Assembly: GCA_011947345.1 (NCBI GenBank)
Contig: JAAVTG010000315.1
Coordinates: forward strand, 372,001-436,000
DNA length: 64,000 nucleotides
DNA from: Phytophthora quininea
Taxonomy: Eukaryota > Oomycota > Peronosporomycetes > Peronosporales > Peronosporaceae
Direction of reading: 5' to 3'
Of the stretch, positions 1-11,048 are shown one piece after another. The notes beneath the pieces are model-generated. The model ran no database searches. It was given only the letters and a program-made list of their open reading frames with translations, and was not told the DNA's origin. Every line of letters starts with the position of its first letter. Position 1 is the first letter of the stretch. A program made the translations under genes and the position numbers.

Positions 1-2434
1 GCAGACGAGCTGGCAAACTCCAGCACTCCCAACAGCAACGCTTACTGCCTTCGTATGGGAGAAAAAATCTACCAGCGCGGATTCGGCAAGACAGATACCA
101 ACATGACAGTAGTCATACAAACACCGGTGAAGGCGCAATACGGGGGTACCTCGTCCATGCTTCCGAATCGGAGCGCGTATTTGGCTACCACCTTTTCGTC
201 AACACCACTGCTGCCCATGGTGCAGTGATTTTCAAGGCACTAATGGATCAGGCTCTATATCGACTCATGGCGGGTAGTGCCTCGGCTTCAACTGGAACAT
301 CGGCAAATGTGACTCTGAAGGCAAACACCTTCCACTACCCATGACAGCAGCCACAAAGGGGCTGTTTGGATCGTTCCTGGCGTTCACTGCATGCATCTTC
401 ATCGTCATCGCTTTCGCCTTTTTCCCGGCCTCGATTGTGGGTTTCCTCGTGAAGGAGAAGCAAGCTGAACACAACTCGAAACACCAGCAGCTCGTGTCGG
501 GAGTGAGCCTCCCCGCGTTTTGGCTTGCCAACTACCTGTGGGACTTACTGACGTACGTGATCCCGTTCGTGGCGGCAATTGTGCTCATCCAGATTTTCGA
601 TATCGCTTCTTTCACCGGCAACAACTGCGTTAGCTGCACTAGCCAGACTTTTGGCGGTGTCGTGCTGCTCTTCCTGCTCTTCGGTTTGGCAATTTGCCCC
701 TTCACATACTGCCTCTCGTACTTTTTCAAGGAGCACGCTTCAGCGCAAACGTACACTATCATGGCCAATTTCCTCCTGGGTGTCGTGTTGATGGTGGTAT
801 CCTTCATCCTGGATGTCGTGAGCACGAGCAGTAAGGATGCCAACAAGGTGCTCAAGTTCTTCTGGAGGCTGAGCCCGCTCTACAACCTGGGTAATGCGTT
901 GTTGAACCAGTGTCTCAACGAGATCAGCGCTGCGTTTGGCTGGACCACTAAAACGACGAGCCCATTTGAGATGGACATCATGGGCTGGGAGATGCTGTAC
1001 TTGGCGGCGGATGCTGTGATTTTCTTCACTATTGCCGTCGGAATCGACTTTTGCTGAGTTTCCCCAAGATCAAGGCAGCTCTTTTCAAGGACCCCGTACA
1101 TCAGGATGCACCATATGAAGAAGATGAAGATGTCGCTCGGGAGGCAGAACGCGTTCGCAATGGCGGGGCTGACGGCGATGCAGTCAAGTTGATGGGAATC
1201 CGCAAGGTTTACACAGGCAACAAGGTGGCCGTTCGCAACCTCTCGTTCGGTCTACCCAAAGGTGAATGCTTCGGCTACTTGGGCATCAACGGAGCTGGCA
1301 AGACCACGACGATGAAGATGATGACAGGAGATATTCTTCCCACGTCGGGCAGCGGCACACTGGGCGGCTTCGACATCTTGAGCCAGCAACTGGAAGTGCG
1401 TCGGCTAGTCGGCTATTGCCCTCAGTTTGATGCGCTCTTCGAGCTGATGACTGTGCGTGAGCACCTTGAGCTCTTCGCTCGCATCAAAGGTGTAGCCAGA
1501 GCTGACCTGAACAACGTGGTGAAGTCTCTCATGCACCAGATGAACTTGGATGACTTCGAAAACAAGTTGGCTGGCACGCTCAGTGGCGGCAATAAGCGCA
1601 AGCTCTCGGTCTCCATCGCGATGATCGGCAACCCAAGAATTATCTTTTGGACGAGCCATCCACAGGTATGGACCCGGTCTCCCGCCGATTCATGTGGAAT
1701 GTCATCGCGTCGATCTCGACTCAGCGCAAGGAATCGACCATCATCCTCACCACACACAGCATGGAGGAGTGCGAGGCGCTGTGCACGCGCGTGGGTATCA
1801 TGGTTGGCGGTCGTCTGCGCTGCCTCGGCAGTGTCCAGCATCTGAAAAACCGCTTCGGCGACGGCCTCATGCTAGAGATGAAGTTGGCAGCCGCCCCCAC
1901 ACACGACATTGAAGCACGCATCGCGTCCGTATTTGCCGGAAGTGCGCCAACGACAACATTCCCCGATCCGAACTGCGGGATCGATGCCAGGCGCTTGGTG
2001 ATGCGTCATGGGCCGACAAGATTGTCATGAGTCACGCCACAGGATACGCACTAGCATCAGCGCTGGACCGCGATGGGACTATGCGGCTCGGCATGCTCTG
2101 CGCGTGGTGGGCAGCTGAAGAGCGCTTCCTGGCGTTGGATTCGTTCCTGAAGTCGAGCTTTGGTGCTGATTCCTCCACTGGAGTAAAGCTGCTGGAACGA
2201 CAGAATGACCTCTGTCGCTACAAGCTCACCGGCCAAGTGCCGCGTTTGGCGAGTGTCTTCAGGCGAGTCGAGGGCAGTAAGCAAAACCTCGGGATCCGTG
2301 AATATGCCGTCTCTCAAACCACACTTGAGCAAATTTTCAACAACTTCGCAGGCCAGCAAAACGAGGAGAAGGGGTGGCGCGCGGTATTGGCGGGTAGTCC
2401 GGTTGGGCCATTCCAGCATGCTAAAGACAAATAA
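1..2434 (+). CDS. ABCA-type ABC transporter, C-terminal half (5' end outside window)
   Basis: The C-terminal half of an ABCA-subfamily transporter, a family that moves lipids across membranes using ATP. The gene is already open at base 1. A block of hydrophobic helices (about 341-1050) is followed by a nucleotide-binding domain: Walker [11 protein letters not shown] near 1284-1310, signature LSGGNKRK near 1579, D-loop region DEPSTGMDP near 1650, H-loop TTHS near 1750. The tail ends with the ABCA-type stretch [15 protein letters not shown] near 2305-2350, and the stop is at 2432-2434. The frame changes at about 117, 340, 1049, 1648 and 1988. Each break is cured on paper by one extra base in a short A, C or T run, so the gene may be intact in the organism and broken only in this sequence. 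The alternative is a recent pseudogene. The family call is strong. Confidence 0.85.
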
Positions 2435-2657
2435 AAAAGCATATTCATCGAGTTCAGTGTCCAATCGGGCCACAAACGATGCATTGGTATACACGATTAA
2501 ATCGGCCGTTGGGACGTTCAGGGCACGGCGTTGCTGCTACCTCGGGCCTTCTATTATCTGTGAGAACGCTCTGCAATTACAGATCAGCAGGCATCACACA
2601 GTTTCCGTAGAGGGAGTCGAACGTCTCCCTCTTACGACTACAGCAAAATAACACACG

Positions 2658-3911
2658 TTAGTTGATATCCACCACTTCCTTATTCTAGCAGGATCAGATA
2701 CGTACATGAGGGAGTCGCTACCGTCAGCACGGAGAAGCACCTCGGGCGCGCGGAGTTTGCCGTTGTACTGAAAACCCATCGAGTGCGAATGCGCACCGGT
2801 GTCGTGGATAACGAAAGATCGCCCACCTGCGCCTTCGGCAGCGGTCGGTCTTTCGCAAACCAATCATTGTTCTCGCAAAGGGTACCCACGACGTGCGACG
2901 GGATCACCTCCTCGTTCTCGCGACCGGGGACAGAAATCTCGTGGTACGAGCCGTACATGCCGGGACGCATGAGGTGCGCCATGCAGGCGTCCACTCCATA
3001 GTAGCGGCCGTACGTCTCCTTGATAGCATCGCAGCGCGTGACCAGCCAGCCATACGGGCCGGTCATGTAGCGTCCGTTTTCCATGCAAAGACGCGGAAGA
3101 GTCTTGAGTCCGTGTTTCTTCATGGCCTCATCGAAAACCTCACGCAGCATCTTGGCAATAGCCTCCACATTCACGGGCTCTTGGTCCTTGCGGTACGGGA
3201 TGCCCAGGCCGCCGCCTATGTTCATGAACTCGAACTCGATGCCGAGCTCCTTCTTGAGCTGCACGATGGTGTCGAAGAGCACCGTGACGGTCTCGCGCCA
3301 GTAGTCCTGGTTCATGACGCAGGAGCCCGTCATCATGTGGATGCCGAAGCGCGTGGCACCAGCCTGCTGGGCCTTGCGGTAGGCCTCGACGACCTGGAAG
3401 GGGGTACGCCAAACTTGGCGTCAGGTCCGCCCAGCACATTCGACTTGGTCTCCGAGTCGGTGCGGCCGAGGCCAGGGTTGAGGCGGAAGGTCATGAGCTC
3501 GGGGCACTTGCCACGTGCGGCCACGAGCGAATCGACGAGCGAGACGTCGTCCAGGTTGATGATGACGCCCTGGTCGAAGGCCGTGGCCAGGTCCTTCTGC
3601 GAGGTGAAGTTGGACGTGAACATGACCTGGTTGCCGGGCACGCCCAGCTCCTTGACGCTGTAAAGCTCCGCCGCCGAGCTGCAGTCCATGCCGCATCCTT
3701 CGTCCTTGAGCACCTTGAGGATGGCCGGGTTGGGCAGCGCCTTCACGGCGTAGAACTGCTGGAAGTCCGGGAAGTGCGCGCGGAAGGCGGCCAGCAGGCG
3801 CTGCGCGTTGTCGCGGATCAGCTGCTCGTCGTAGAGCTGCAGCGGCGTGCCGTAGTCGGCGGCCAGCTTGTCGAGGCGCTGCAGGGCGGAGGCGGGGAGC
3901 GGGACGGGCAT
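2658..3911 (-). CDS. lysA: Diaminopimelate decarboxylase (last step of lysine synthesis)
   Basis: A fold-III PLP enzyme that decarboxylates meso-diaminopimelate to L-lysine. The start at 3911 (MPVPLPASALQRL) is chosen because family similarity begins there; a longer reading to 4037 starts in low-complexity sequence. Visible motifs are the PLP-lysine segment FYAVKALPNP (about 3735-3760), the phosphate-binding loop GGGLGIPY (about 3192-3216), CMENGRYMTGPYG (about 3050-3088), the substrate segment CENNDWF (about 2855-2880) and HDTGAHSHSMG (about 2770-2805). The reading frame changes near 3395, 2815 and 2672. All three fit one lost base in a T or G run, and the last shift leads to a clean end EVVDIN then TAA at 2658-2660. 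Transcribed toward the ABCA gene (tail to tail). Oomycetes make lysine by this route, which fits. The diagnosis is strong; whether the breaks are real is open. Confidence 0.85.
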
Positions 3912-4295
3912 CGTTGGGAGCGAGGCGAAGGCGGAATGCCACGGCGGCCATGCGTTTGTGCAGGAGATGGGCAGCCTCGAAAGAGTGACATGAGCTGCTG
4001 CTGAACAGTGACGGTATCCATGTCTCGACTTGAACACGTCACAAAGAAGATCGCGATGGCCGACGCCAACGTGTGCTCTCTTAGATGAGCATGCGCCGCG
4101 GCCGACGGGGTAAATGCAAGAACTGTTTTATTGCTGCCATTACGACACGGTGGGAGGGAGGCCCTAGCTTTGGCGATAAGAAGATACAGTGTGTGCGCGG
4201 CAGGCGAGCGAGTCCTGATGTCCTTGCTCGGATTGAGCGTTCCTGCCCTGCCGCGCTTGCTCGCGCCTCCCATTTGACAATCGACTCCACTCCAC

Positions 4296-5408
4296 TTACA
4301 GCTTCTTCTTGTCGGCCTTGATGGCCGGGGACTTCCGGGACTTGAGGCAGTAGTTGACGACGAAAAAGTTCATGAAGAGCCAGAAGAGCGACTGCACGTA
4401 GATCAGGTACATGACCGAAATCTTGTACGGCATTCCCGGGCACGAGCGTGACACCATCAGATAGCCCTGGGCGTTCATCAGCAGGAACTGGATCATCTGG
4501 ACCGTCGTGAGGTACGGCTTCCACCAGATCTCGCGCGTGTGCGAGCTCACAAAGTAGTACATGTACATGATCGCGTGCACGCCGCCGTTGAGGACGATGG
4601 TCACGTAGAGATCGCCATCATAGGACGTGCGGAAGTTGGCCCAGTAGCACTGGATTGGGCGCAAACAGTGGCAAAAACACGCATACGTCAGTACATCCGT
4701 GGGTAATGACGGTCCCGGCAGGAATGGCCAGGGAGTTGGGGGCAAGATCGGCAACTTACGAAGAAGACGGTGACGTGGTGGTACACGTGCAGCACCGAAA
4801 GCTGCTTCCACTTCTTGCCCATGACGATGAAGAAGGTGTCGCACATGTCGAGCACCTTGGACAGGTAGAAGATGTACATCAGGTTGCCCATGACGGGGTT
4901 CTCGTGGTTGAACGCGTTGCATGGGGTGGGCGAGTAGTCCTGCAAGCATGAATAGAAAGTGGAGATCAGTTTGGCGCTCGTTGCCTTGGATCAGAGCTTG
5001 TCGGCAGTGCACGTACGTTGCGGCGGGCCTGCAGGATGGCCTCGACGGTCATGTACGAGCACAGGACGACTTGGAACGGGTTGTAGATGAACTGCAGCGG
5101 CGCAGTGTTGAACGCGCGCACGCCGGACTTCATGATGAGCTGTGGGTGACAGGAAACGAGAGGAAGGAGATCGGTGTCAGTGCTGCATTGCGTACTTCTA
5201 GCAGGATACGTCGAGCTTAGCTTACCGTAGCCACCACCACGAAGGTGAGGTAGCCCACGCAGATGGCGAAGACGGTGCCAAAGTCGGCCAGGTAGTAGTC
5301 CTGCATGGGGGACTTGCGGTAGCGGAGCGTGGGGTCGACCCAGTCCATGAGCATGACGTCCATGCCGTGCGCCCACGTCTTGTAGCTCTCGAGGAGTGCG
5401 GAGGCCAT
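4296..5408 (-). CDS. ELO-type fatty-acid elongase, copy 1 (four exons)
   Basis: A 3-ketoacyl-CoA synthase of the ELO family, which condenses malonyl-CoA with long-chain acyl-CoA in the endoplasmic reticulum. Exons on the minus strand: 5226-5408, 5017-5139, 4760-4939, 4296-4649. They give 279 residues, the usual family length. All introns are GT-AG and phase 0, because the first three exons are exact multiples of three. The histidine box HVYHH lies in exon 3 (about 4775-4790), preceded by KWKQLSVL, a spacing typical of polyunsaturated-acyl elongases. Exon 4 carries MYMYYFVSS and NAQGYLMVSRSC, and a basic C-terminus ending KADKKKL suits an ER-retention signal. It is the downstream member of a tandem pair with the gene at 7047-8080, with the same exon plan. 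Substrate chain length cannot be read from sequence. Confidence 0.93.
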
Positions 5409-7046
5409 CGTTTCGCGCTGGTGCTCGGTGTCTTTGGGGGAGAAGCTGCTGGTCGCGCTGCGGCTCCAAAGGCAAAGTGAGCTGCGTGGAGGAGGGCTCA
5501 CTCGGCTGCTGCAAAGGTCCAGCCGGACTCGGCCGGCGGCCAGTCAAAGAGCGCGTCGACAGAATGGAGCAAAATCAGGCGCAAAAGACGCATACCGGCG
5601 AGCAGCTCAACGGCAACTCTGACCTCGTCGACGCGAGCAGCCATTTGTACTCGATCACGCCGCGCACTGCAGCAACGGGGCGCCGTACACCACACGGGCG
5701 TCGTTCGCTGCCAAGGACTGGCCAGCAGGCTGCGTGGATAACGCCTGCAAGCCCGACGGCAGCTTGAGGAGACGTCGACCGCCGCAGCTCTGCGTGAACG
5801 CCGAGCACGGCAACAACAACGACGACGACGGCATGCCCTGCGGCCCTACGTCTGGACGAAGCCCACTGCGACACGAGAAAGTGAATCCTGGCCTGGTTGA
5901 GCTCCGGTCTCGCGGAGCAGCGGCAACGCCGCTCCGCCCCGGCGAGGATACACCGTACCGCGTGAATCATGGCGAGACCGGGGCTATGTGAATTTGAACC
6001 GAAACAGCCGCAGGATGGGTACACGCTCACTGGCGATCTCTGGACGAAGTGCGGACAAGATCACGAGCCGCAGCGGCGCGCCCCGAAGCAGCAATTACGG
6101 CGGCACCAGCCTTGCAGCACAGCGCGCCGGCTTGTGCTCCTGCAGAGGACGCCGCCTCGCCATCATCAATCGGCTTGGCATCGGTGTGGAGTGCAAACCG
6201 CGGCAGCGCTGGGCCACAACACCGAAACCGGAGCGGCGTGCAGTTCTCTGCAGGCTTCAAACGCCCGTGTACAGACACGCTTGGAAACGGGCAACAACCA
6301 GCCCCGCCTCGTACGCGGCTCCCCAGGGAAAGGCCTTCGCTGCGCAGCTTGGCAATCAACGAACGCTTGCTCGACTGCACGAACGTGGACGCGGTGCTCT
6401 GCTGGACAAGAGGAAATGTCGCGCTTGGCGCCGCTGGCAGGCAGTGATTGGCCCCGCACTTCAATTAGACTCAACAAGGACCGGACAGTCGCGGCACCCC
6501 TTGTTTCGGTGTCATGTTACGCGCTGAAGTTGAAGTGGACGTGCCCCATGAACTTGACTGGAGGATGGCACCGCTCACACCCTCGAGAATCCCGACGGTC
6601 TGGCAGCAGGTTTTCAAGTCGGGAGATCAGCGTTCCTGTCTGACTCAGCGAGCTGCCATTTCGCCTCACGAAGGCGCGGACGAAAGGAAGAAAACACCTA
6701 TCGCAGGATCAAGACGTTCTACTTCGTCACCATGACGTGGGGATAACTCGACAACAGTGCGGATTATTAGCGCCGCGGGCCGAGCTAGCTTTTGTCCTTC
6801 TCCAGATTCTGCAGACAAAAAGCAACAGAATCACGACCAAGGATACATCTCTGGTAAAGCCACAGGAGCCACAGGAGCCACGCGTACCAGACCCCCGCCT
6901 GTACAGTGTATTCGTCTCCTAGCACTCTCAAAAGCAAGCAGGAACGCACTCCCGCCCGACACACCGACGCGAACGCAACGAACGCAACCGGACTCCAAGC
7001 AGCGTGCGTGCGTGCGCTCTAGCTATTTGCCGGGCATTCGTTCTCC
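5409..7046. other. Intergenic between the two elongase genes; no gene supported
   Basis: About 1.6 kb upstream of elongase copy 1. Several overlapping GC-rich open frames occur here (for example on the plus strand around 5970-6640), but none shows recognisable domains, a single preferred frame or plausible splice structure. I treat them as chance frames in CG-rich sequence. The stretch must contain the promoter of elongase copy 1 and the 3' region of copy 2. I see no convincing core promoter match. Confidence 0.6.
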
Positions 7047-8080
7047 TTACTGGGTCTTCTTCTTGCCAGCCTTGCGCGGCTTCGCGCAGTACGACTTGAT
7101 GAAGAAGTTCATGAACAGCCAGAACAGCGACTGGATGTAGACCAGGTAGATGACGGGCACCTTGGGCGGGAAGTTGTCGCACGAGCGCGAGACCATGAGG
7201 TAGCCCTGCACGTTCATCGTGACGAACTGGATCAGCTGCATGGCCGTCAGGTACTTCTTCCACCAGATGTCGCGCGTGTGCGCGCTCACGAAGTAGTACA
7301 TGTACATGATGGTGTGGATGAATCCGTTCAGGATGATCGTCGCGTAGATGTCGCCGTCGTAGGCCACACGGAAGTTCATGAAGTAGATCTGGGGCACGAA
7401 ACAGAAGACACAGTTTGTGAGATTTCTGCATTGCTTCAATGCACTTTGGACACCCAAACACTCACCGCGAAAATGGTCAAGTGGTGGTACACGTGCAGGA
7501 ATGACAGCTGCTTCCACTTCTTGCCCAGGATGATGAAGATCGTGTCAAAGAAGTCCAGGATCTTAGACAGGTAGAACATGTACATGACGTTGCCCATGAC
7601 CGGGTTCTCAGCGTTGAACGCGTTGCAAGGGGTGGCCGAGTAGCCCTGTAAAATGGCGACAGCGTCAGTGCTATGACTAGTGGGAACACGGCGGTGGACG
7701 TACGTTGCGGTAGGCGAGAATGCCAGCCTCCATGCACATGTAGGAGCACAGCACGACCTGGAGCGGGTTGTAGACGAACTGCAGCGGGCTGGTCTTGATG
7801 GCGGGCACTCCAGCCTTCATCACGAGCTGCAAGATACAGACACGGTCAGCTCTCTATGTAGAACGGATCGCTTCAGAGGGTCTATTTGGCTAGCGCACCG
7901 TGCCGATGACGACGAAGGCCACGTAGGCGACGCAGATGGCAAAGGCCGTGGCGAAGTCGGCGCCGGGCAGATTCTGCATCGGCGAGAGCTTGTACTGGCC
8001 CGAGGGTCCGCCCAGTCCAGGAAGCGCGTCTCCTGGACGTCAGCCCATTGCTTGTAGGAAGCCCAGAGTTCGGTAGCCAT
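7047..8080 (-). CDS. ELO-type fatty-acid elongase, copy 2 (four exons, one lost base in exon 1)
   Basis: Paralogue of the 4296-5408 gene with the same architecture. Exons on the minus strand: 7899-8080, 7704-7826, 7466-7645, 7047-7388. Exons 2 and 3 have exactly the same lengths (123 and 180 nt) as in copy 1. Exon 1 is 182 nt where copy 1 has 183, and the frame breaks in the run of C after DWADP (about 8013), so one base is missing. Corrected, the protein has about 275 residues. The histidine box HVYHH sits in KWKQLSFLHVYHH (about 7482-7496); MYMYYFVSAHTRDIWW and NVQGYLMVSRSC follow in exon 4. The C-terminus is lysine-rich (KAGKKKTQ), compatible with ER retention. The two copies differ enough to be old duplicates, possibly with different acyl preferences; that is inference. 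Confidence 0.92.
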
Positions 8081-8204
8081 TGCGGGGAGCGGTGCGGGCA
8101 AAGATCGTGGGGGAAGCTGCGGGGGTGGTGGTGCACGAATTGCGGTCTGACGCGGATCAATCCTGACGTGGATTGTGTGGTCCGCAGCCAAAGTGTTGCA
8201 CGAC

Positions 8205-9110
8205 CAGAGGATTGTATTATTCAGTAATACAATACAAATGCAATACTTTGAAATAGTAATACTAATATGAACATATTTGTCTAAAGTACTTGTATTAATA
8301 GTATTAATATCGATACATTTTTAAGGCCGAGCAGGGAGGTGGTCTACGTGCCCAGGGCCTCGTACGATACAAACTCCTATCAGTTGGGACCTTAAAAGGT
8401 GAATTAATAATGAAATGTGAATAGGCAACGAAAGCTCGTCTCTTTGGAACCCCTAGTAGTTGAGTTGTGAAATGCAAAATCTTAATCAGGAATCGGAGCA
8501 ACAAACCAAGCAATCGGAAGTCACTTTGAGAACAGGCGAGTATGAGGTGATTAGCTATAGTGTAATGTATTAGATGTTGCACACCATCTCTGGGCGGCCA
8601 TCCAGTACACACTTATAGGAGCCATGGCCAGTTCGGGCTCGCCTGAACATGTTCTTGCACAACAAACCCTTGACAAAACTGTTGCCAAGATTACAGGCTC
8701 TATGACCTTTACCCGCACTACTCCATTATTGTAAACGATGCCTGGCTGGTTTGTGCGGACTGACTGGACCAACTCAAATGCGTGGTGTCTTCATGGACCT
8801 GGCGCTCGCCACGCTTCTCCTCGAAGTCGTCCAGCACATTTACACGAACCACAGCTTGTCCGAGCTCGTCTATACACACTCTTGTGTCACAAACACTTGA
8901 CAAGTCTTCACTGCTAAAACCACAGGTTCTTGATGCTCGTCTCCGAAACAACTTCTTCGGACGTTTCACCGCTCGTTTGCCCAAAGTATCATTGAAGTAT
9001 TAATACAATTTGTACTACTACTACTACAGGGCTCTCAGAAGTTTCGTGGTAGTAATAACAGTAGCAGTACTTGTATCAATAATCCTAATACTTGATTTTT
9101 CCCGCAAATC
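8205..9110. repeat. AT-rich island bounded by related direct repeats; possible decayed mobile element
   Basis: Between the elongase promoter and the next gene lies a 0.9 kb block whose two ends are rich in TAATAC/AATAC words, unlike the GC-rich flanks. A related string starts at 8285 (AGTACTTGTATTAATAG) and at 9066 (AGTACTTGTATCAATAA), in the same orientation. Two short minus-strand open frames inside (8551-8772 and 8718-8984) show no domain I know. The structure suggests a degenerate non-autonomous element, but I see no clear terminal inverted repeat or target duplication. Confidence 0.4.
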
Positions 9111-9360
9111 CGATCCTCTGTCCGTAAACCCAGGTCGAAAAAACGCAGATATAGCCTTCACTAAGGTTGGTAGAAGGCGGTCATGCGTCAAGGTCGGACT
9201 GCAGTGGTCGCTGTGGTTGCGCTGTGAAAGCACTTGTGCGCCCCAACTCAAGAGTACCTGTTGCCAAGCTTGATTGTTTTGTCACGCTCGCCATACCCAT
9301 TCGAATGGCATGTAAAGACAGCACTTGATACTGAGTCTGCTGTTCTGATAACCCCGTCAA

Positions 9361-10188
9361 ATGGGTATCAACATTCCAAAACTGGACAGCTGCGGAGGCA
9401 ACAGGACTCCACGCTGCTGCTGTGTGCTGGCAACCCCACCGCTCCCAGCCTCAGAGACGGACGCGATGACATCCATCGCAACGCGAGGCTTGCGCGCCGT
9501 CAGTGCTCTTGCCAGTGGCGATGCATCCGACAGCGACTCGGGCTTGAAGGCGTGGCAGTGGGTGCTCATTGGCTTAGCGATTGCGATCGCGTTGGCCGCG
9601 CTCGTCTTCATCTTCAACTGGTTCAAGCACCGGCCTCAGCGCGGCGACAACCGCCGAGAAGTGGCGCGCGCGGTGGAGCTCAGTCGCTCGCAGCCCAAGG
9701 ACGAAATCGACATGCTCCCGGTCGGAACACGCGAGAGTCAGGCGCGCACGATCGCCACCAACCGTGAGAGCGTCGCTCGCAGCACAGGGCGGTCGCATGA
9801 CACAAACCCGTCCCAGATCTCCGGCTTCTCCGGGGGCAGCTACCGCACGTACGCTGGTGGCCCCATGAGCAGCACATTGACAGACACAGAAGTGGTGGCT
9901 CAGCACCAGGAACGCGTCTTCTCGCCGATTAGCGACTCCTCCCGCTCTGTGGGATCGTCGGACTACTCACAAGGCGTGGACACGACCACGACGCCCACGA
10001 CAGCGTTGCTGCCCACAGCACGCGAAGAAGGCAAGACTTCCGAAACAGACAGCGATCGCTATCCAGACTACACCAACTACTCTGGCGGGTTCGACTCTTT
10101 TTCCAGCGACCTCACTGTCGAAGAAGGCTCAGACTCGGAGACTGGTGGAAGTGCGCCATATCCACGTAAGAAATCGATTGAATTTTAG
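9361..10188 (+). CDS. Single-pass membrane protein, unknown function
   Basis: I do not recognise this gene. The open frame gives 275 residues; a second ATG at 9466 (MTSIATRGLRAV) may be the true start, because the first 35 residues are cysteine-rich and unlike the rest. One strong hydrophobic helix lies at residues about 67-88 (VLIGLAIAIALAALVFIFNW), followed by a basic stop-transfer stretch (KHRPQRGDNRRE). The rest is a long hydrophilic tail, rich in Ser, Thr, Asp and Glu, with many possible phosphorylation sites, ending KKSIEF. This is the layout of a plasma or endomembrane protein with a disordered cytosolic tail. No introns are evident. Confidence 0.7.
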   Translation: MGINIPKLDSCGGNRTPRCCCVLATPPLPASETDAMTSIATRGLRAVSALASGDASDSDSGLKAWQWVLIGLAIAIALAALVFIFNWFKHRPQRGDNRREVARAVELSRSQPKDEIDMLPVGTRESQARTIATNRESVARSTGRSHDTNPSQISGFSGGSYRTYAGGPMSSTLTDTEVVAQHQERVFSPISDSSRSVGSSDYSQGVDTTTTPTTALLPTAREEGKTSETDSDRYPDYTNYSGGFDSFSSDLTVEEGSDSETGGSAPYPRKKSIEF

Positions 10189-10367
10189 GTATATTATCCC
10201 CCGCGCTCTGCTCCCGATCTAAAATACGCACACGATTCGTGTCTTATCTGGTGAAGCAGCGAGGAAATAATCTTTGCTTCGCCGGATAAGTTTGGACTGC
10301 TTTTCCTGGAGCTCAAGGCTGAACATGTCCGCCGAGTTTGAAGTGACAGAGTCGCGCTGGGCTAGTA

Positions 10368-10381
10368 TCATTCCTCAATTT
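10368..10381 (+). promoter_or_regulatory. Oomycete Inr+FPR-like core promoter
   Basis: The string TCATTCCTCAATTT fits the core of the published oomycete 16-base start-site consensus (an initiator TCATTYY followed by the flanking element CAWTTT). It ends 50 bases before the ATG at 10432, the spacing expected for short oomycete leaders. It is the clearest such match I found, and probably sets transcription of the coiled-coil gene that follows. Confidence 0.7.
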
Positions 10382-10431
10382 GCTGCCCGCGCCTCGCTTC
10401 GACCTCCTATAGCCAGTCCGACCTATTAATC

Positions 10432-10959
10432 ATGGAGTCCCGCATGTCTTCTTCGAGCATGAAGAACATGAAGATCAGCATGGAAAGCGAGCGTATGTTC
10501 GCTGACATTGAAGACGACATGCAGACTCAATCTCCGTCCCGCGAAATGCGCAGACTTTCATCGCGCGTCATGTCGCCCAGCAACTCCAGCACGTCGGTCA
10601 CCAACGGTGTCGGTCGCGTCAGCGTGAAGGACCAATTGTACTCGCTCGAGTGCAAGGTGCAGTCGCACGAAGACACGATCCAGAAGCTGATGTCGATCCA
10701 CCAGGCTGACAAGGCCCTCCTATTGACCAAGATCGAGGAGATCACCGACCGCACGAGTGAGGAGCTGCACAAACTCCGCATCGACTACCAGAAGAAACTC
10801 AACACGGCCAGCGAGGAGATTGAGCGTCTCAACAAGTGCCTCAACGTGCAGCGAGGTCACATCACCACGCTTCAGGAGCAGTGTCAATCCCTGCACAAGC
10901 ACGTCGTCCAGGTCGATGACGACGTTACGAAGCTTGCCACTGAGGTGCTGGGCGAGTAA
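10432..10959 (+). CDS. Small coiled-coil protein, unknown function
   Basis: A 175-residue protein without recognised domain family. Residues 1-65 are Ser/Met-rich and low in structure. From about residue 67 to the end the sequence shows heptad spacing of Leu/Ile (for example LYSLECKVQSHEDTIQKL and the segment from LHKLRIDYQKKLNTA onward), so a long parallel coiled coil is likely. Intronless and uninterrupted. The start ATG is supported by the Inr+FPR-like element about 50 bases upstream. It could be a cytoskeletal or centrosomal adaptor, but nothing in the sequence decides that. Confidence 0.75.
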   Translation: MESRMSSSSMKNMKISMESERMFADIEDDMQTQSPSREMRRLSSRVMSPSNSSTSVTNGVGRVSVKDQLYSLECKVQSHEDTIQKLMSIHQADKALLLTKIEEITDRTSEELHKLRIDYQKKLNTASEEIERLNKCLNVQRGHITTLQEQCQSLHKHVVQVDDDVTKLATEVLGE

Positions 10960-11048
10960 TTTCCAGCACAGGAAATGCAGGATCGAAGCGAGGTGTAGCA
11001 TATATTCTTTTAACTTCGAAATACACTTGGCATTTACTGTATCTGACG

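Noticed and set aside
5969..6643. A 224-codon plus-strand open frame, plus several overlapping ones, between the elongase genes
   Set aside because: GC-rich, three frames open at once, Arg/Ala/Pro composition and no domain or splice logic. It reads as chance, not a gene.
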